Positions 8,017 through 15,851 of a DNA stretch of 64,000 nt are shown in pieces. Below the pieces are notes generated by a model. That model saw only the letters and a program-made list of their open reading frames with translations. It was not told where the DNA came from and did not search any database. Location of the stretch: positions 1 to 64,000 of the forward strand of contig CAYWXM010000067.1 of the NCBI GenBank assembly GCA_964462595.1, written 5' to 3'. The DNA comes from SURF-21 sp964462595. GTDB taxonomy: Bacteria > Actinomycetota > Geothermincolia > Geothermincolales > RBG-13-55-18. The translations under genes were made by a program, and so were the position numbers. Positions within the stretch are counted from its first letter, which is position 1, and every line of letters starts with the position of its first letter.

Positions 8017-8372
8017 TACGTTCTATGGCGTTGATCAATTACCCAGATCTTCTTAGGATGATCCAATAACGTTTCTTGAGGATCAAAGACAAACATATGA
8101 CTCCTTCCTGGCGCTACTATCTCAGGAAGGTTAAACCTTTCTACAAAGTTTTTCTCAACTCGTTTATTCAGAACATAGCCAATACCTACTATTTCAAGGT
8201 TTACACTATCATTGTTGATTATATGCACTACAAAATAGGGAGCCAGCTTGTCCGGTGTGTTGCCGATCTTCTGAGCTTTCGGAATAACTTCAACAGTACC
8301 ATTATTTCTAAATATTCGAGAAATCTTTTCTATAATATTCAATGCTCCTGCAACACTACTGATAAGGTCCAT
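7926..8372 (-). CDS. Hypothetical protein
   Basis: This 148-aa protein has no recognised family. After a short N-terminal helix (SSVAGALNIIEKISRIF) come alternating beta strands (PYFVVHIINNDSVNLEIVGI and KKIWVIDQRHRTYYSRRL), suggesting a small beta-sandwich of the sort seen in uncharacterised phage or island proteins. The start codon overlaps the end of a 75-codon frame that is itself coupled to a TPR gene, so the three probably form one operon read leftward. Low GC supports acquired origin. Confidence 0.55.
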   Translation of the reverse strand: MDLISSVAGALNIIEKISRIFRNNGTVEVIPKAQKIGNTPDKLAPYFVVHIINNDSVNLEIVGIGYVLNKRVEKNFVERFNLPEIVAPGRSHMFVFDPQETLLDHPKKIWVIDQRHRTYYSRRLKTKNALKQLDKLAINSWKTPKIPA

Positions 8373-8583
8373 ATAACTCTCCCCTTAAGAATATTTCAGC
8401 CAAAGTCTTGTGGATAATAGAAGTTGTCGAAGGTAATTTCGGGCAAAGCGTTGCGAACTCTCTTAGCCACTGTATACTTTGTATGCTCACGACATCTGAA
8501 CCGTGAATCAAATCGCTGCCCCCCCATGAGTTCACACCAGACAGTAGCCGAATTGCCGCAAGTGACGGAAGCTCCGTCAGCAT
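8356..8583 (-). CDS. Small hypothetical protein translationally coupled to the TPR gene
   Basis: This 75-aa frame has its ATG sharing one base with the TAA of the TPR gene (TAATG), a classic coupling arrangement, and its stop overlaps the start of the 148-aa gene by a few codons. The sequence MLTELPSLAAIRLLSGVNSW has no family I recognise. The tight packing is the only reason to accept it; it could be a chance frame. Confidence 0.35.
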   Translation of the reverse strand: MLTELPSLAAIRLLSGVNSWGGSDLIHGSDVVSIQSIQWLREFATLCPKLPSTTSIIHKTLAEIFLRGELYGPYQ

Positions 8584-9377
8584 TAATACCCAGGAACGCC
8601 CAGCATTCTTAAGGCTTCCTTTGCCATCTCATTATATGGATCTAATTCTAGCGCCTTCTTGAAGTCAGCAATCGCCTTCTCACCTTCATGACGTGCAAGA
8701 TAGGTAGTAGCCCGACCAAGATAAGCATTGACATAGTTCGGATCAAGCTCTACTGCTTTCGTATGATCACTTAGTGCCTCAACCACGTTTCCAAGTTTAA
8801 GCCTAGCATTACCACGAAGATAGTAGAGTGTGGGATCATTCGGATTGAGCTCTATAGCTTTATGAAAATCAATAAGTGCATTGTCATATTGCTCTAATTC
8901 CAAGTAACAATTGCCCCTAACACCATATTGATCAGTTTGATTTGGGTTTGATTCAATTGCACGAGATAAGTCGTTAACTGCATCTTCATATTCACCAACC
9001 GCATAGTATAGGAATCCACGGTAGTAGTAGTAATCAGGTGTATTGGGACTCAATTCAATAGCTTTGCTGTAGTCATTAAGTGCGGATTCGTACGATCCCA
9101 TTTCCGCATAGCAATCAGCCCTCATTGCATAAGCAGTAGCATCATCTTGATTATGTTCAATATAGCTATCCATGATTTCTATGGCTTTCTCATACTCTCC
9201 CCTATCGTAAAGCTCAGTGTATTCTTGCAGGAGATCTTCTTCTTCAGAAGTACTTGGGAGATCATCAACTGGATTAATATAGGTGTGGTATACCCAACCC
9301 CATAGGCCGAAATATGTTATCAAGCCTGCAATGATAACAATGCCTAACGTGATTAAGATCTTCTGTCTTAAGTCCAT
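8583..9377 (-). CDS. Membrane-anchored TPR-repeat protein
   Basis: This 264-aa protein has one hydrophobic segment at residues 7-29 (signal anchor), a short linker, then six consecutive tetratricopeptide repeats from residue 50 onward, with typical A-Y-x-x-R-A and Y-x-x-A-x-x-D-Y-x-K-A-I-E-L-x-P-N patterns. TPR arrays hold other proteins; the partner is unknown. It probably faces outward or sits at the membrane as a scaffold. It leads an apparent operon with two small hypothetical genes. Low GC matches the rest of the island. Confidence 0.85.
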   Translation of the reverse strand: MDLRQKILITLGIVIIAGLITYFGLWGWVYHTYINPVDDLPSTSEEEDLLQEYTELYDRGEYEKAIEIMDSYIEHNQDDATAYAMRADCYAEMGSYESALNDYSKAIELSPNTPDYYYYRGFLYYAVGEYEDAVNDLSRAIESNPNQTDQYGVRGNCYLELEQYDNALIDFHKAIELNPNDPTLYYLRGNARLKLGNVVEALSDHTKAVELDPNYVNAYLGRATTYLARHEGEKAIADFKKALELDPYNEMAKEALRMLGVPGY

Positions 9378-9500
9378 CCTTCTCTCGACTTAGACGAATT
9401 GCAGCCTTTAGATATAATCGACATTTGCCCTACCCCTTCTTTATAGATGCTTTACGCTCCGGTCCCATACCTCCAGGTAACTCTACACCGGTTCATACCA

Positions 9501-9545
9501 CTCGTAACGAGCAGGTTGGTGGTTCGTGTCAACTCGTCGACTCCA
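9501..9545 (+). other. 3' fragment of a tRNA-Thr(CGU)-like gene, probable attachment scar
   Basis: CTCGTAA (a 7-base anticodon loop with CGT) is followed by a 5-base stem strand, AGGTT, a T-arm with TTC in the loop, a 7-base acceptor strand CGTCGAC, T and CCA. Spacing is exactly that of a tRNA 3' half. The bases before the loop do not pair with the stem and no 5' half is present, so homology begins at the anticodon loop, a usual crossover point for tyrosine integrases. Confidence 0.55.
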
Positions 9546-9588
9546 GGTTCCAGCGAGAAAGATCTTCACCCCCGCTCTACACATAACT

Positions 9589-9760
9589 AGTATTTCCCAT
9601 ATGCACCTCCCGATACAATTATTCTACACCCCTTAAAGATAGATCAGCCTATCGGGACTCTCTCCCCTCCCCCACCACAGGATCAATATACAATGGGTAC
9701 ATGGAACATGGCCCCCTCTACGACAGATACCAGAACATAGGCTCAGCGCCGCTGAAAGCA
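9589..9760 (+). repeat. Promoter-plus-start module, copy 2 (degenerate)
   Basis: This segment shares GTATTTCCCATATGCACC, TATTCTACACCCC and CTCTACGAC...CAGAACATAGGC with copies 1 and 3. The start region has drifted (TACAAT, six bases, ATGGAACATGG), and the homology stops after AACATAGGCTCAGCGCCGCTG. It is not a functional gene as it stands. Confidence 0.6.
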
Positions 9761-9987
9761 GCTCAAAAAGAGGCGGTTTTTTGGAGATGTCCACGGCGGT
9801 GTAAAAATGTATACATTATGGCGGAATAAGAATGTACATAGCAATCCAAGCTAATAGGATAACGGCGGAGTCAGGAAGAATCCCTCTTTTAGAAAGAGAG
9901 GAGGGGTTCTATGTACCGGGAGAAGGCCTGGATGGGCGCCAAGGGGCTGCAATTGTTTTGGGGAATGACCTATGTGGAGATAGGGGA

Positions 9988-10722
9988 TCAATTAGTATCG
10001 TTGAAACGTTTCATTGGGTTAAAATTGGGAACAGGAGGTATGCTTGATATGCGAGGATTTATTTGGAAAGAATAATAAATCATTTTCAAGAATTTATGGA
10101 GCAATGATCTATTGATACTTATATCATCCCTATATTTGTTTATCGCATCTTCGAATTTGCCATAAAGTGTAGCGACGTCCAACCAGTATATATATCTAGT
10201 ATCTTGAATGTTTGCCACTCCGGTAATGATGTCTCCTCCTGATATTATAGGTTCAAAATTATACTCAATTCCCTTGTGTGGGAAATAAAGGCTGAATGAA
10301 TGGAGCAAAGCATTCCTCATTTCCCACAAAAGAACGTTTTGCTCTTCATTCAATTGAAAATAGTGATTAGTAAAGCCTTTAAATCTCTTTCCTGATTCAC
10401 CCTCCCTATTATTACCAGCGCATAATTTTGCCAGTATATCTATACCTGCAAATATGCCCATTGTCGCCGTATATAAAGCAGGTGTTTCTTCGAAGAGTTC
10501 GTTTATTTTGTCAGTATCCTCCTTCAATGCACGGAGTAAGAGATCCCTCTTGTTTTCTGCTAGACCCAGACAATAATCAATATCATGCCTTAGCTGGCAT
10601 AGCGGGCTAATTAGAAATGGTGTCTCATCCTTTTTTAGTGTTTCGGGAGGTTCCTTAAAATAGAAATCTATAAAGTATTCGTAAGCCCACTTTTCTAAAT
10701 TAGCCCATTGGATTTCTGCCAT
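9988..10722 (-). CDS. Uncharacterised alpha-helical protein with HEPN-type R-x4-H motif
   Basis: This 244-aa, mostly helical protein has no named family that I recognise. The segment LLWEMRNALLHSFSLY places Arg136 and His141 in an R-N-x3-H motif like that of HEPN ribonucleases, preceded by a long helix (YTATMGIFAGIDILAKL). It is not obviously homologous to the other R-N-x3-H protein in this island (6820-7599) outside the motif. It sits alone between module copies 2 and 3, in AT-rich DNA. A defence or toxin role is inference from motif and location; the motif alone could also occur in a catalytically dead HEPN protein. Confidence 0.5.
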   Translation of the reverse strand: MAEIQWANLEKWAYEYFIDFYFKEPPETLKKDETPFLISPLCQLRHDIDYCLGLAENKRDLLLRALKEDTDKINELFEETPALYTATMGIFAGIDILAKLCAGNNREGESGKRFKGFTNHYFQLNEEQNVLLWEMRNALLHSFSLYFPHKGIEYNFEPIISGGDIITGVANIQDTRYIYWLDVATLYGKFEDAINKYRDDISINRSLLHKFLKMIYYSFQINPRISSIPPVPNFNPMKRFNDTN

Positions 10723-10844
10723 CCGATCCTCCCATTAGGAATTCCATACCATAGCTTTATACTACATCAAACTAAAGGAGCCTATTTCAAGAAAGTCCGA
10801 TCGGTACATTCCAGCGCCCCATATCCCAAGAGCCTATTATTAAC

Positions 10845-11016
10845 CGGTATTGCTTAAATACACCCCTTGATGCCTATATTCTACAAAACCCTCCCCCACC
10901 ACACTGCCTGTATATAATAACCCCATGAAACTTGTGCCCCTCTACGACTGAGACCAGAACATAGGCTCTGCCCCGCTTGTTACCAACCTGGACTCCTGGG
11001 ACGGCATGCGGTGGCG
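10845..11016 (+). repeat. Promoter-plus-start module, copy 3 (stop codon in frame)
   Basis: TATAATAACCCC then ATGAAACTTGTGCCCCTC repeats the leaderless start of copy 1. The ninth codon is TGA, so the frame MKLVPLYD is broken, yet NIGSAPLVTNLDSWDGMRWR continues in the same frame after it. Homology ends near 11,016, some 230 bases before the tRNA-Arg gene. Confidence 0.65.
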
Positions 11017-11242
11017 CTTTGAGAATGCGCTATATCTGTTCCCTGAGGTCATACAATAAACAACTGCAAATAATTGTGGATCAAATGATGCTTGAAGCAA
11101 ACTGAAGCGCCGGCGTAATAGAAACGCAAGCTAGGTTTGGTTGGGGCAAATCGTGTGGTCATATTGTGGTCATGGGCCTTTCAGGAGATTTGCCTAGCGA
11201 AAAACAGGCCAGTGTATACATACCCTGACCTGCTCTTATATA

Positions 11243-11317
11243 TGGAGCCCCTGGCGAGAATCGAACTCGCGCACAAGGATTAGGAATCCTTTGCTCTATC
11301 CACTGAGCTACAGGGGC
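11243..11317 (-). tRNA. tRNA-Arg (anticodon CCU)
   Basis: A complete 75-base cloverleaf: acceptor GCCCCTG pairs with CAGGGGC, then T and encoded CCA; D-arm GCTC/GAGC; anticodon arm AAGGA-TTCCTAA-TCCTT with CCT; T-arm GCGAG-TTCGATT-CTCGC. Its 3' end faces the low-GC region to the left, which is how islands inserted at tRNA 3' ends lie, so it probably marks the right border of the accessory region. Confidence 0.95.
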
Positions 11318-11649
11318 CCGGGGTTTATCGTCGCCGCTCCGGCTTTTACCTCAAGAATTATAGCTTGCGGGTGTTGAGCCTTCAAACTCAATCGGGCAAT
11401 ACGCTCATAAATCGGGGGAACCGGGTTTCCTTTGCAATCAACAATATCGCGCCCTTTAGAGAACGGACAGCAGACAGGTGGATCGGGTAATGGTGACAGT
11501 GATCGAAACACGCTCAGATTATATTCCCATTTATACGGCGAGGATTCAACCGCTTCCGGTGAATCAGGGCCTGCCGGCGCTCGATGTCCTGGCACCGCAC
11601 CGGCTGGGACACCGGGCTTGGCAGATCAAACGACCTCTACGCCCATAGC
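11318..11649. other. Intergenic stretch without a supported gene
   Basis: Short frames exist on both strands, but none has a ribosome site, a recognisable motif or sensible composition. Nothing else stands out. It may be decayed sequence beside the tRNA. Confidence 0.5.
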
Positions 11650-11871
11650 CTAATACTGATCCACCAGCGCCAGGGCATTCTTGACCGCCCTCTGCCGCCT
11701 TCGCAGATCATCCAGCATTTCCTCCACATCGTCCACGTTCGGATTGAAGTGACAGTACCCGAGGTAGCATTCGCTGCCGGTGAGATTGCCCATCTTCGTG
11801 GCCAAGAGGTTCAGATTCCGCTCGTAGTAACCTATCTCTTCGCTCAACATGTTCATCACGTGGTCTTCCAT
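11650..11871 (-). CDS. Small hypothetical protein, coiled helical
   Basis: This 73-aa protein reads MEDHVMNMLSEEIGYYERNL and ends in a heptad-like helix (VEEMLDDLRRRQRAVKNAL), with two cysteines in ECYLGYC between them. Family unknown. The start is ATG 11871, which has AGGAGG eight bases upstream; a GTG seven codons earlier has a site only three bases away and is less likely. It stands alone, right of the tRNA-Arg border, in core-like GC content. Confidence 0.6.
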   Translation of the reverse strand: MEDHVMNMLSEEIGYYERNLNLLATKMGNLTGSECYLGYCHFNPNVDDVEEMLDDLRRRQRAVKNALALVDQY

Positions 11872-12100
11872 CGCTCTACCCTCCTTTGCCACGGTCTCCT
11901 TCTAAGGGGCTTCCTTCCCTTTAGCCGAAAAATATGCCGCGAGATGAAGCCGTGACGAAGACATGCGATGCCTGCTATTCTCCTATAACCCCATTTATGC
12001 ACTTTGCGCCGCCTAAGTCAAAACCTTATAATACCTGCCTTGCTCCAAGGTGCAGGGTGCGACGGCGCGAAAAAGCATCCTCTACCACCGGGTCAACCTA

Positions 12101-12106
12101 TATACT
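12101..12106 (+). promoter_or_regulatory. -10 box of a leaderless transcript
   Basis: TATACT lies seven bases before the ATG at 12114, and there is no Shine-Dalgarno in between. Transcription would therefore begin at or within a base or two of the start codon. No good -35 box is visible. Confidence 0.45.
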
Positions 12107-12113
12107 TGTCGGT

Positions 12114-12656
12114 ATGGAAACGAACTCGGTAAGAACCGACGCCGAGGAGCGGGCAGGAAAGGCTGGCAAGGCGGTCAAGTGGGCTTTCGTGCTGGGGCTG
12201 GCAGCCGCGGCGGCCATTATAGGCTTCTTCACTATCTTCCGCACCCACCCTGCCCAGGCGACGGTACAAAAAGCCTTCGACATGGTCGAGGAAGGGAACA
12301 TGGACGGTTTCATGGCATGCGTGGACCCGGAGGGGCAACTGGGCAGGCTTTGGGACGAGAACGCGCAGGGGGTTCGCGACGCGGTCATCTCGCTGCTGCA
12401 GCAACACCGGCTGGAGTTCTCCTCACTGAAGTTCACCACCAAGACCCAGAGAGGCGCTGCCGAGGTCGAGCTCAAGGGGGGGCGGGTTTCCATATATGAC
12501 CGCCATGGGGAAGGAACTCCCGAGGTATTCTTCGACCTTAAAGACAGCGGGCTGGTATTCTACCTGGAAGAAAAAGGAGGCGCCTGGCTCATAGAGGGCG
12601 TGAACTACTATATCCTCGAGTTGTTCTCGGGGGACATGGACATCTTGCCCTTCTAA
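12114..12656 (+). CDS. Single-pass membrane protein with extracytoplasmic domain, unknown function
   Basis: This 180-aa protein has a charged N-terminus, one membrane helix at about residues 22-43 (WAFVLGLAAAAAIIGFFTIF), then a domain starting ATVQKAFDMVEEGNMDGFMACVDP that resembles the small alpha+beta folds of DUF4878/SnoaL-like envelope proteins. A longer open frame reaches back to 11934, but its first 60 codons have arginine- and cysteine-rich noise, while ATG 12114 follows a -10 box by seven bases. The next gene, 50 bases on, encodes a lipoprotein of similar design, so the two may work together at the cell surface. Confidence 0.65.
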   Translation: METNSVRTDAEERAGKAGKAVKWAFVLGLAAAAAIIGFFTIFRTHPAQATVQKAFDMVEEGNMDGFMACVDPEGQLGRLWDENAQGVRDAVISLLQQHRLEFSSLKFTTKTQRGAAEVELKGGRVSIYDRHGEGTPEVFFDLKDSGLVFYLEEKGGAWLIEGVNYYILELFSGDMDILPF

Positions 12657-12708
12657 GCTTACCAGTGGCCCGAGTCCATGCCGATAAGCCTGTAGAAAAG
12701 GGGGGCGA

Positions 12709-13152
12709 ATGGCCCGAAAAGGAGAAAAGAAAAGATATCATGTGAGGACGATGCAAAGAGCCGGCGTTCGCCGTGCTTTAGTCTTTCTTCTATGCGCCCT
12801 GGCTATTGCGGTGGCGGTATCCGGCTGCGCCGCCTCTACTCCCCGGAGCGCGGTCGACGACTTCCTCTCAGCGCGCATAGCTGGAAACAAGGGGGAGGCG
12901 GCAGAGATGACCGTCGAGGGTGACATGAGCGGCTATATCGGCGGGGAACCTTTCCTGTACGCCACCAACGTATCCTACGAAATCGACCTTCCGCAGGCAG
13001 AGGGGGACAGGGCGGTGGTCGTCGTGCGTTACCTCTGGGACGGTGAAGCGGCGGATATTCCTTACGTAACGCGGCGAGTCGACACGAAATGGAAGGTTGC
13101 CCTGCGCGAGACGGAGGATCTGTGGCTGCCGGACGTCGAGCTCGGCGAGTAG
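12709..13152 (+). CDS. Lipoprotein with DUF4878-like domain
   Basis: A basic N-terminus, a hydrophobic stretch (ALVFLLCALAIAVAV) and the lipobox VSGC (Cys40) make this a lipoprotein of 147 aa. The mature part (TPRSAVDDFLSARIAGNKGEAAEM, later VDTKWKVAL) follows the DUF4878/NTF2-like pattern of small extracytoplasmic proteins. Ligand unknown. The start at 12709 has GGGGGG just upstream; an internal ATG at 12751, preceded by GAGG, would give a more usual signal length and cannot be excluded. It follows the single-pass protein gene by 52 bases. Confidence 0.7.
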   Translation: MARKGEKKRYHVRTMQRAGVRRALVFLLCALAIAVAVSGCAASTPRSAVDDFLSARIAGNKGEAAEMTVEGDMSGYIGGEPFLYATNVSYEIDLPQAEGDRAVVVVRYLWDGEAADIPYVTRRVDTKWKVALRETEDLWLPDVELGE

Positions 13153-13196
13153 CCTTGCGCCCGCCCCGCCGCTTACCCCTTGCCCCCGGCAACCTG

Positions 13197-15815
13197 TCAT
13201 TTCCTCCCCGCCGCCGGCTTGACGGCCTTCTTCGCGCCCGCTTTTCTGGCCGGCTTCTTCGCCGCCGGTTTGACGGCCTTCTTCGCGGCCGGTTTCGCCA
13301 TATTCCCGGCCGCGGGTTTTGAAGCCTTCCCCTTCGACGTCGGCTTGGAGGCTTTCTTCTTCGCCGGGGTCTTGCCAGCCTTCTTAGCCCCCGGCTTGGA
13401 GGCTTTCTTCGCCGCCGGGGTCTTGCCTGCGGCGGCTGGAGGCTTCCCGGCCCGCGTTCCTTGGGCCTTTCCGTCCGGGTAAAGGGCGATCTTCAGCACC
13501 TCTTCCACGTGCTTTACGGGCACGAACTTGAGGTCCTTGCGTATGAAGGCCGGTATCTCCTCCAGGTATTTCTGGTTCTCCTCGGGGATGATGACCTTCT
13601 TCACGCCGGCGCGGTGGGCGGCCAGCACCTTCTCCTTGAGGCCGCCGATGGGCAGCACCTTCCCTCGCAGGGTTATCTCACCGGTCATGCCCACTTCCTT
13701 GCGCACCTTCCGCCTGGTTATCGAGGACATGAGGGCGGTCGCCATAGTCACACCCGCGCTGGGGCCGTCCTTGGGGATGGCCCCGGCAGGCACGTGCACG
13801 TGCATGTCGTTGTTCTTGAAGAAATCGGCCTCCACCCCGTAGCGTTCCGCCACGCTGCGGCAGTAGGTGAGCGCCGCCTTGGCGGACTCCTGCATGACGT
13901 CCCCCAGCTTGCCGGTAAGGATGAGATCGCCCTCCCCCGGCATCACCTGGGACTCGACAAAGAGCACGTCCCCGCCCGACTCCGTCCAGGCCAGGCCGGT
14001 GGCCACCCCCACCTCGTCGTCCTCCTCGAGCACCTCGAAGCGGAACTTTGACGGGCCCAGCAGTTCGTGCAGGTCCTTTTCTCTTATCTTCCTGCTCTTG
14101 CGCTTGCCGGCGGCGATGTCCTTGGCCACCTTACGGCAGACGGTAGCTATCTCGCGTTCCAGGTTGCGCACCCCGGCCTCGCGCGTATAGTTGCGGACGA
14201 TGCCCCTGAGCGCGTCGTCGCCGATGGCTATCTGGCTTTTCTTCAGGCCATGGGCTTCGAACTGTCGCGGCAGCAGGTGGTCCTTGGCGATATGCACCTT
14301 CTCCACCTCGGTATAACCGGGCAGCTCCAGCACCTCCATGCGGTCCAGCAGCGCGGGGTGAATGGGGATGGGGGTGTTGGCGGTGGTGATGAACATCACC
14401 GTGGAAAGATCGAAGTCCACGTCAAGGTAATGGTCGGAGAAGGAATGGTTCTGCTCCGGGTCCAGCACCTCCAGCAAAGCCGAGGCGGGATCGCCTCGGA
14501 AATCGGCGCCTATCTTGTCCACCTCGTCCAGCATGAACACCGGGTTGTTGGAGCCCGCCCTCTGTATGCCCCTGATGATGCGGCCGGGTAGCGCGCCTAT
14601 GTAGGTGCGCCGGTGGCCCCTTATCTCCGCCTCGTCGTGCATGCCCCCCAGGGAGATGCGCACGAAATTGCGCCCCAAGGCACGCGCGATGGACTGCCCG
14701 AGCGAGGTCTTGCCCACGCCGGGCGGCCCCACGAAACAGAGGATGGGTCCTTTCATGTCCTCCTTGAGCTTGCGCACGGCAAGGTATTCGATGATGCGGT
14801 CTTTGACTTTTTCCAGGTCGTAGTGGTCCTCATCCAGTACCTTGCGTGCCCGGTTTATGTCCAGCTTATCCTCGGTGCTCTTGTTCCAGGGCAGGCTGGT
14901 CAGCCATTCCAGGTAAGTGCGGGCCACCGTATATTCCGCGGCCGCCACGGGCATCTTCGCCAGGCGGTCCAGCTCCCTCTCCGCTTCCTTGCGTGCCGCC
15001 TCGGGCATGCCGCTCTCGTCCATCTTCTCGCGGAACTCGTTTATCTCCATGGTGCGCTCGTCGACCTCGCCCAGCTCCTTCTGGATGGCCTTGAGCTGCT
15101 CGCGCAGGAAGTACTCCCTCTGGCTCTTGGACATCTCCGTCTGTACCTCGGACTGTATCCTCGAGCCGATCTCTAGGATCTCTATCTCCTTATTCAGAAA
15201 AACCGTGAGTTTTTCCAGGCGGTCCTTTACGTTCAAGGCCTCCAGGAGTTCCTGTTTTTCCTCCAGTTCGATGTTGACGTTCGAGGCGATGAAGTCGGCC
15301 AGGTTATTGGGCTCGCTTATATTCATGGCGGCTATGAATATCTCGTTGGGAAGGTAAGGCGCCAGGGATACCATCTTCTTGAACTGGGTGAGGACGTTTC
15401 GCGCGATACCCTCAAGTTCCACTGACTCCTCGACTATCTCGTTCACCTTCTCGACCCTCGCCTTGAGGTAGGGCTGCAGCTCCACATACTCGACGATGCG
15501 GATCCTCTGCACGCCCTGCACGAAAAGCTGCATGGACCCGTCCGGCAGCTTGAGCATGCGGATGATAGCCGCCGCCGTGCCGATGTCGTGCATCTGCCCC
15601 GGCTCCGGGATTTCGACTTCTTCCTTGCTGGCCACCGCGGCCACCAGGCGGTCCGCCGTGAGGGCATCGTCTATGAGCTTGACGTACTCCTCCTTGGTGA
15701 TGAGCAACGGCACGATGATATGGGGATAGATGACCGTGTCCTTCAAGGGGAGTACGGGAAGGATCTCGGGTATGTAGGGTTCGGCCATGCCCATCTGAAA
15801 ATCGTTATCAGGCAA
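13197..15815 (-). CDS. lon: ATP-dependent protease Lon with lysine/alanine/proline-rich C-terminal tail
   Basis: Lon unfolds and degrades damaged and regulatory proteins in the cytoplasm. Domains in order: LON N-domain (about 15-215), coiled linker, AAA+ module with Walker A GPPGVGKT (363-370) and Walker B VFMLDEVDK, then the protease domain with the Ser686/Lys729 dyad (KDGPSAGVT and GGLKEKV). Residues 1-781 are a normal complete Lon. The last 90 residues are not: they are low-complexity AAKKASKPGAKKAGKTP-type repeats like histone H1 or HupS tails. Start is TTG at 15815 with GGAGG six bases upstream; ATG codons seven and nine codons later are alternatives. It follows hsp20 by 36 bases in the same direction, a heat-shock operon. 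Confidence 0.96.
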   Translation of the reverse strand: MPDNDFQMGMAEPYIPEILPVLPLKDTVIYPHIIVPLLITKEEYVKLIDDALTADRLVAAVASKEEVEIPEPGQMHDIGTAAAIIRMLKLPDGSMQLFVQGVQRIRIVEYVELQPYLKARVEKVNEIVEESVELEGIARNVLTQFKKMVSLAPYLPNEIFIAAMNISEPNNLADFIASNVNIELEEKQELLEALNVKDRLEKLTVFLNKEIEILEIGSRIQSEVQTEMSKSQREYFLREQLKAIQKELGEVDERTMEINEFREKMDESGMPEAARKEAERELDRLAKMPVAAAEYTVARTYLEWLTSLPWNKSTEDKLDINRARKVLDEDHYDLEKVKDRIIEYLAVRKLKEDMKGPILCFVGPPGVGKTSLGQSIARALGRNFVRISLGGMHDEAEIRGHRRTYIGALPGRIIRGIQRAGSNNPVFMLDEVDKIGADFRGDPASALLEVLDPEQNHSFSDHYLDVDFDLSTVMFITTANTPIPIHPALLDRMEVLELPGYTEVEKVHIAKDHLLPRQFEAHGLKKSQIAIGDDALRGIVRNYTREAGVRNLEREIATVCRKVAKDIAAGKRKSRKIREKDLHELLGPSKFRFEVLEEDDEVGVATGLAWTESGGDVLFVESQVMPGEGDLILTGKLGDVMQESAKAALTYCRSVAERYGVEADFFKNNDMHVHVPAGAIPKDGPSAGVTMATALMSSITRRKVRKEVGMTGEITLRGKVLPIGGLKEKVLAAHRAGVKKVIIPEENQKYLEEIPAFIRKDLKFVPVKHVEEVLKIALYPDGKAQGTRAGKPPAAAGKTPAAKKASKPGAKKAGKTPAKKKASKPTSKGKASKPAAGNMAKPAAKKAVKPAAKKPARKAGAKKAVKPAAGRK

Positions 15816-15851
15816 GTCATACCTCCTGTTTCGGCAATCCTTCTTACGGGG

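Noticed and set aside
7624..11016. The three modules as a CRISPR array or an integron attC series
   Set aside because: The copies are more than a kilobase apart, of unequal length, and contain a start codon and coding homology rather than short palindromic repeats.
11100..11215. Decayed 3' end of an older integrase beside the tRNA-Arg
   Set aside because: Only a short frame (VWSYCGHGPFRRFA then stop) hints at this, with stops upstream; too little to support.
11308..11653. Short frames on both strands beside the tRNA-Arg
   Set aside because: No ribosome sites, no motif and noisy composition.
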